From Ostrinia nubilalis (lineage: Eukaryota > Arthropoda > Insecta > Lepidoptera > Crambidae), in the NCBI RefSeq assembly GCF_963855985.1, contig NC_087097.1:343001-407000 (forward strand): DNA of 64,000 nt, given 5' to 3'. Below are positions 62,525 through 64,000 of this stretch, piece by piece; within the stretch, counting starts at the first letter, position 1, and each line of letters opens with the position of its first letter. The notes beneath the pieces were generated by a model. The model was given only the letters and a program-made list of their open reading frames with translations, had not been told where the DNA came from and did no database searches. A program made the position numbers and the translations under genes.

Positions 62525-63110
62525 CACAATATTGAGGCTTTGCTAGATTTTTATTTTCCCAGTAAAAAATAAATAAATAAAGTAAGATAAACTGAATACA
62601 AAGAATCATCTCTGACACATTTTCAAAAGCTCATGTTGTGAAAATGATCTCTCTGAAAGAATATCAGTTCAGAGGCGCGTTTAATCCGCCAATATAAGGA
62701 TTTGCTTGAGCAATAAACTAACTCATTTATCTCCTAAGGGTAGCTAATCCTCTTTACCACAACCGGCGGAGGAACAGCTAGCTCATTATGTTGCAAAAAC
62801 ACTTGCTTTGCATAAAGCTAATAAAATTCATGCTTATGCGGAGAACTTCCTTAACTACCGCGGCTGGAAGTTTTTTGCATGTGGTACTCAGCGAATTAAG
62901 GCATAATTTCCACAGCAGATAGAATTTTAATTTAAAAATTTCAGTCCTCGCCTCAGTCGAAGAAACATTTTGATAGTTTGTTCAAAATATACCTAATTTG
63001 CATAGCCACATAAATCTCGGTGCCAATGTAAGTCGGCTATTGGTGTACACGATTTTTAAACTCAATTGGCGCAGACATTAATCTTAAATCGACATAATAT
63101 AGTTAGGGGA
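62525..63110. other. No feature recognised
   Basis: AT-rich; no gene or repeat partner seen. Confidence 0.35.
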
Positions 63111-63115
63111 AAGTA

Positions 63116-63835
63116 GTACGAGATGATCCCCTTAAGCGGGAATCGCTGTAAAATACATATTTTTCAAGGTAAACCAAAAATAAAGACGATTACTACTAGT
63201 ATATTTATCTATCCAACTTTCCTTATACTCAAAACCAGAAATTAATTAAGGTTTCATTAAAATATTTCATTTTTTGCAAAACCTTACAAAGTGATCATCT
63301 TGTACACCCCTGTGGGTAAGATGATCCCCCAGGTAGGGGTAAGTTGATCCCTATGATTCTGTTCTATGATCTATTCTTTTCTGGTTATATTCCTTTCGGA
63401 GTACCTAATTATGCGAACAAACCGTTAAAAAGTTAGAAAAGAAAAACATTTACGAATTAAATAACGAAAATAACTGATTCTTTCTTAGTACCTGCTAAAA
63501 AGCGTTTAAATAATTGAAACTGTGGTGGCTGGAGCTGTGTTGAATATTATCACAAATAAATTCACCTGCTTCATCACCCTCTACCCCAGTACATGCTTTA
63601 TGGCCCCATTTTCCACATGCATAACATTTTATCCATCCTTCACCCTTGGTATCGCTTGAAAACTTTTCTGTTCAGTACAGCCACTCAGTATCATCTCCTT
63701 CAGACTCAGGTGAGTTATATGAAGTTCTCTTTCTTTTATTTCACTTCCCTTTACCTACTCCATTGACTTTTTTGCTTTAATTTCCAGGGATCATCTCGTA
63801 CATATAGGAAGGGATCATCTTGACCCAAGTCCCAC
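63116..63835 (-). pseudogene. Transposase tail with a PHD-like zinc finger inside repeat ends
   Basis: Minus-strand residues around 63710-63530 read GWIKCYACGKWGHKACTGVE, followed by FICD, a CxxC...HxxC finger like those at the C-terminus of pogo/Tigger-like transposases in insects. A stop interrupts the frame upstream. GATCATCT/AGATGATC-GTAC motifs recur at about 63120, 63290-63340 and 63785-63830, probably sub-terminal repeats. The right end is unclear. Confidence 0.45.
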
Positions 63836-64000
63836 TTTTTGTTAAATATTTGCTAAAATAATTTACAAGTACGCGGCTACGTTTTTATGGCCAAAATATT
63901 AAAATTAAACATAATAGAAAGCCTAACGACAACAGTAATTACATTTAACATTGTTTGAATAAAAGTAACATAAACTCAAAGTCATGCCTATTTTAGATCA
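63836..64000. other. Window end, nothing recognised
   Basis: AT-rich sequence only. Confidence 0.3.

Overview
The window looks like AT-rich nuclear DNA from an insect, most probably a moth or butterfly (Lepidoptera). It has spliced genes with GT..AG introns. Its repeats are typical of Lepidoptera: Helitron-like elements with the A|TC...CTAG|T signature, RTE and CR1/Jockey-like LINE fragments, TTAA-flanked piggyBac-type elements, TA-flanked MITEs and tRNA-derived SINEs. Nothing bacterial was seen. Species cannot be named from the sequence.

Region 1 to about 36,100 is dominated by one gene on the minus strand. I assembled 13 consecutive exons by eye from splice sites, and all 12 exon junctions agree in reading phase. 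Together they encode about 704 residues with three complete ASH/MSP-like (ASPM-SPD2-Hydin) beta-sandwich repeats and the start of a fourth. The order of blocks matches my recollection of DLEC1 (CFAP81), a protein linked to cilia and flagella. Both ends of the gene are missing: no start codon upstream of 36,056, and the last exon seen ends in a splice donor at 922.

The introns of this gene are packed with transposons: a young, apparently intact Ty3/gypsy retrotransposon (3968-9841), a large palindromic MITE (13953-15058), a 22-bp minisatellite of hairpin units (12815-13137), and a 17-copy, 137-bp array (21211-23587). The array is made of the last 108 bp of exon 6 plus its splice donor. A 3' fragment of a second gypsy element (23588-26824) sits between the array and exon 6. 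Three of the 13 exons (6, 9 and 13) carry donor-side duplications. The exon 9 duplication is a 158-bp direct repeat flanking a truncated LINE.

Region 39,200-44,100 holds a compact plus-strand gene of four exons, found from splice sites. It encodes a 157-residue protein with a signal peptide and no family I recognise. It is either the upstream neighbour of the DLEC1-like gene or nested in one of its introns.

Region 44,100-64,000 shows no confident host gene. It is a transposon graveyard with deep nesting. An old LINE holds a piggyBac-type element, which holds three further nested elements (44,279-49,720). A Helitron holds a TIR element, which holds an RTE LINE (60,409-62,522). SINEs occur near 54,600, and a transposase remnant with a PHD-like finger lies at the right edge.

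All coordinates were read by eye. Exon borders rest on consensus splice sites and phase agreement, not on transcripts.
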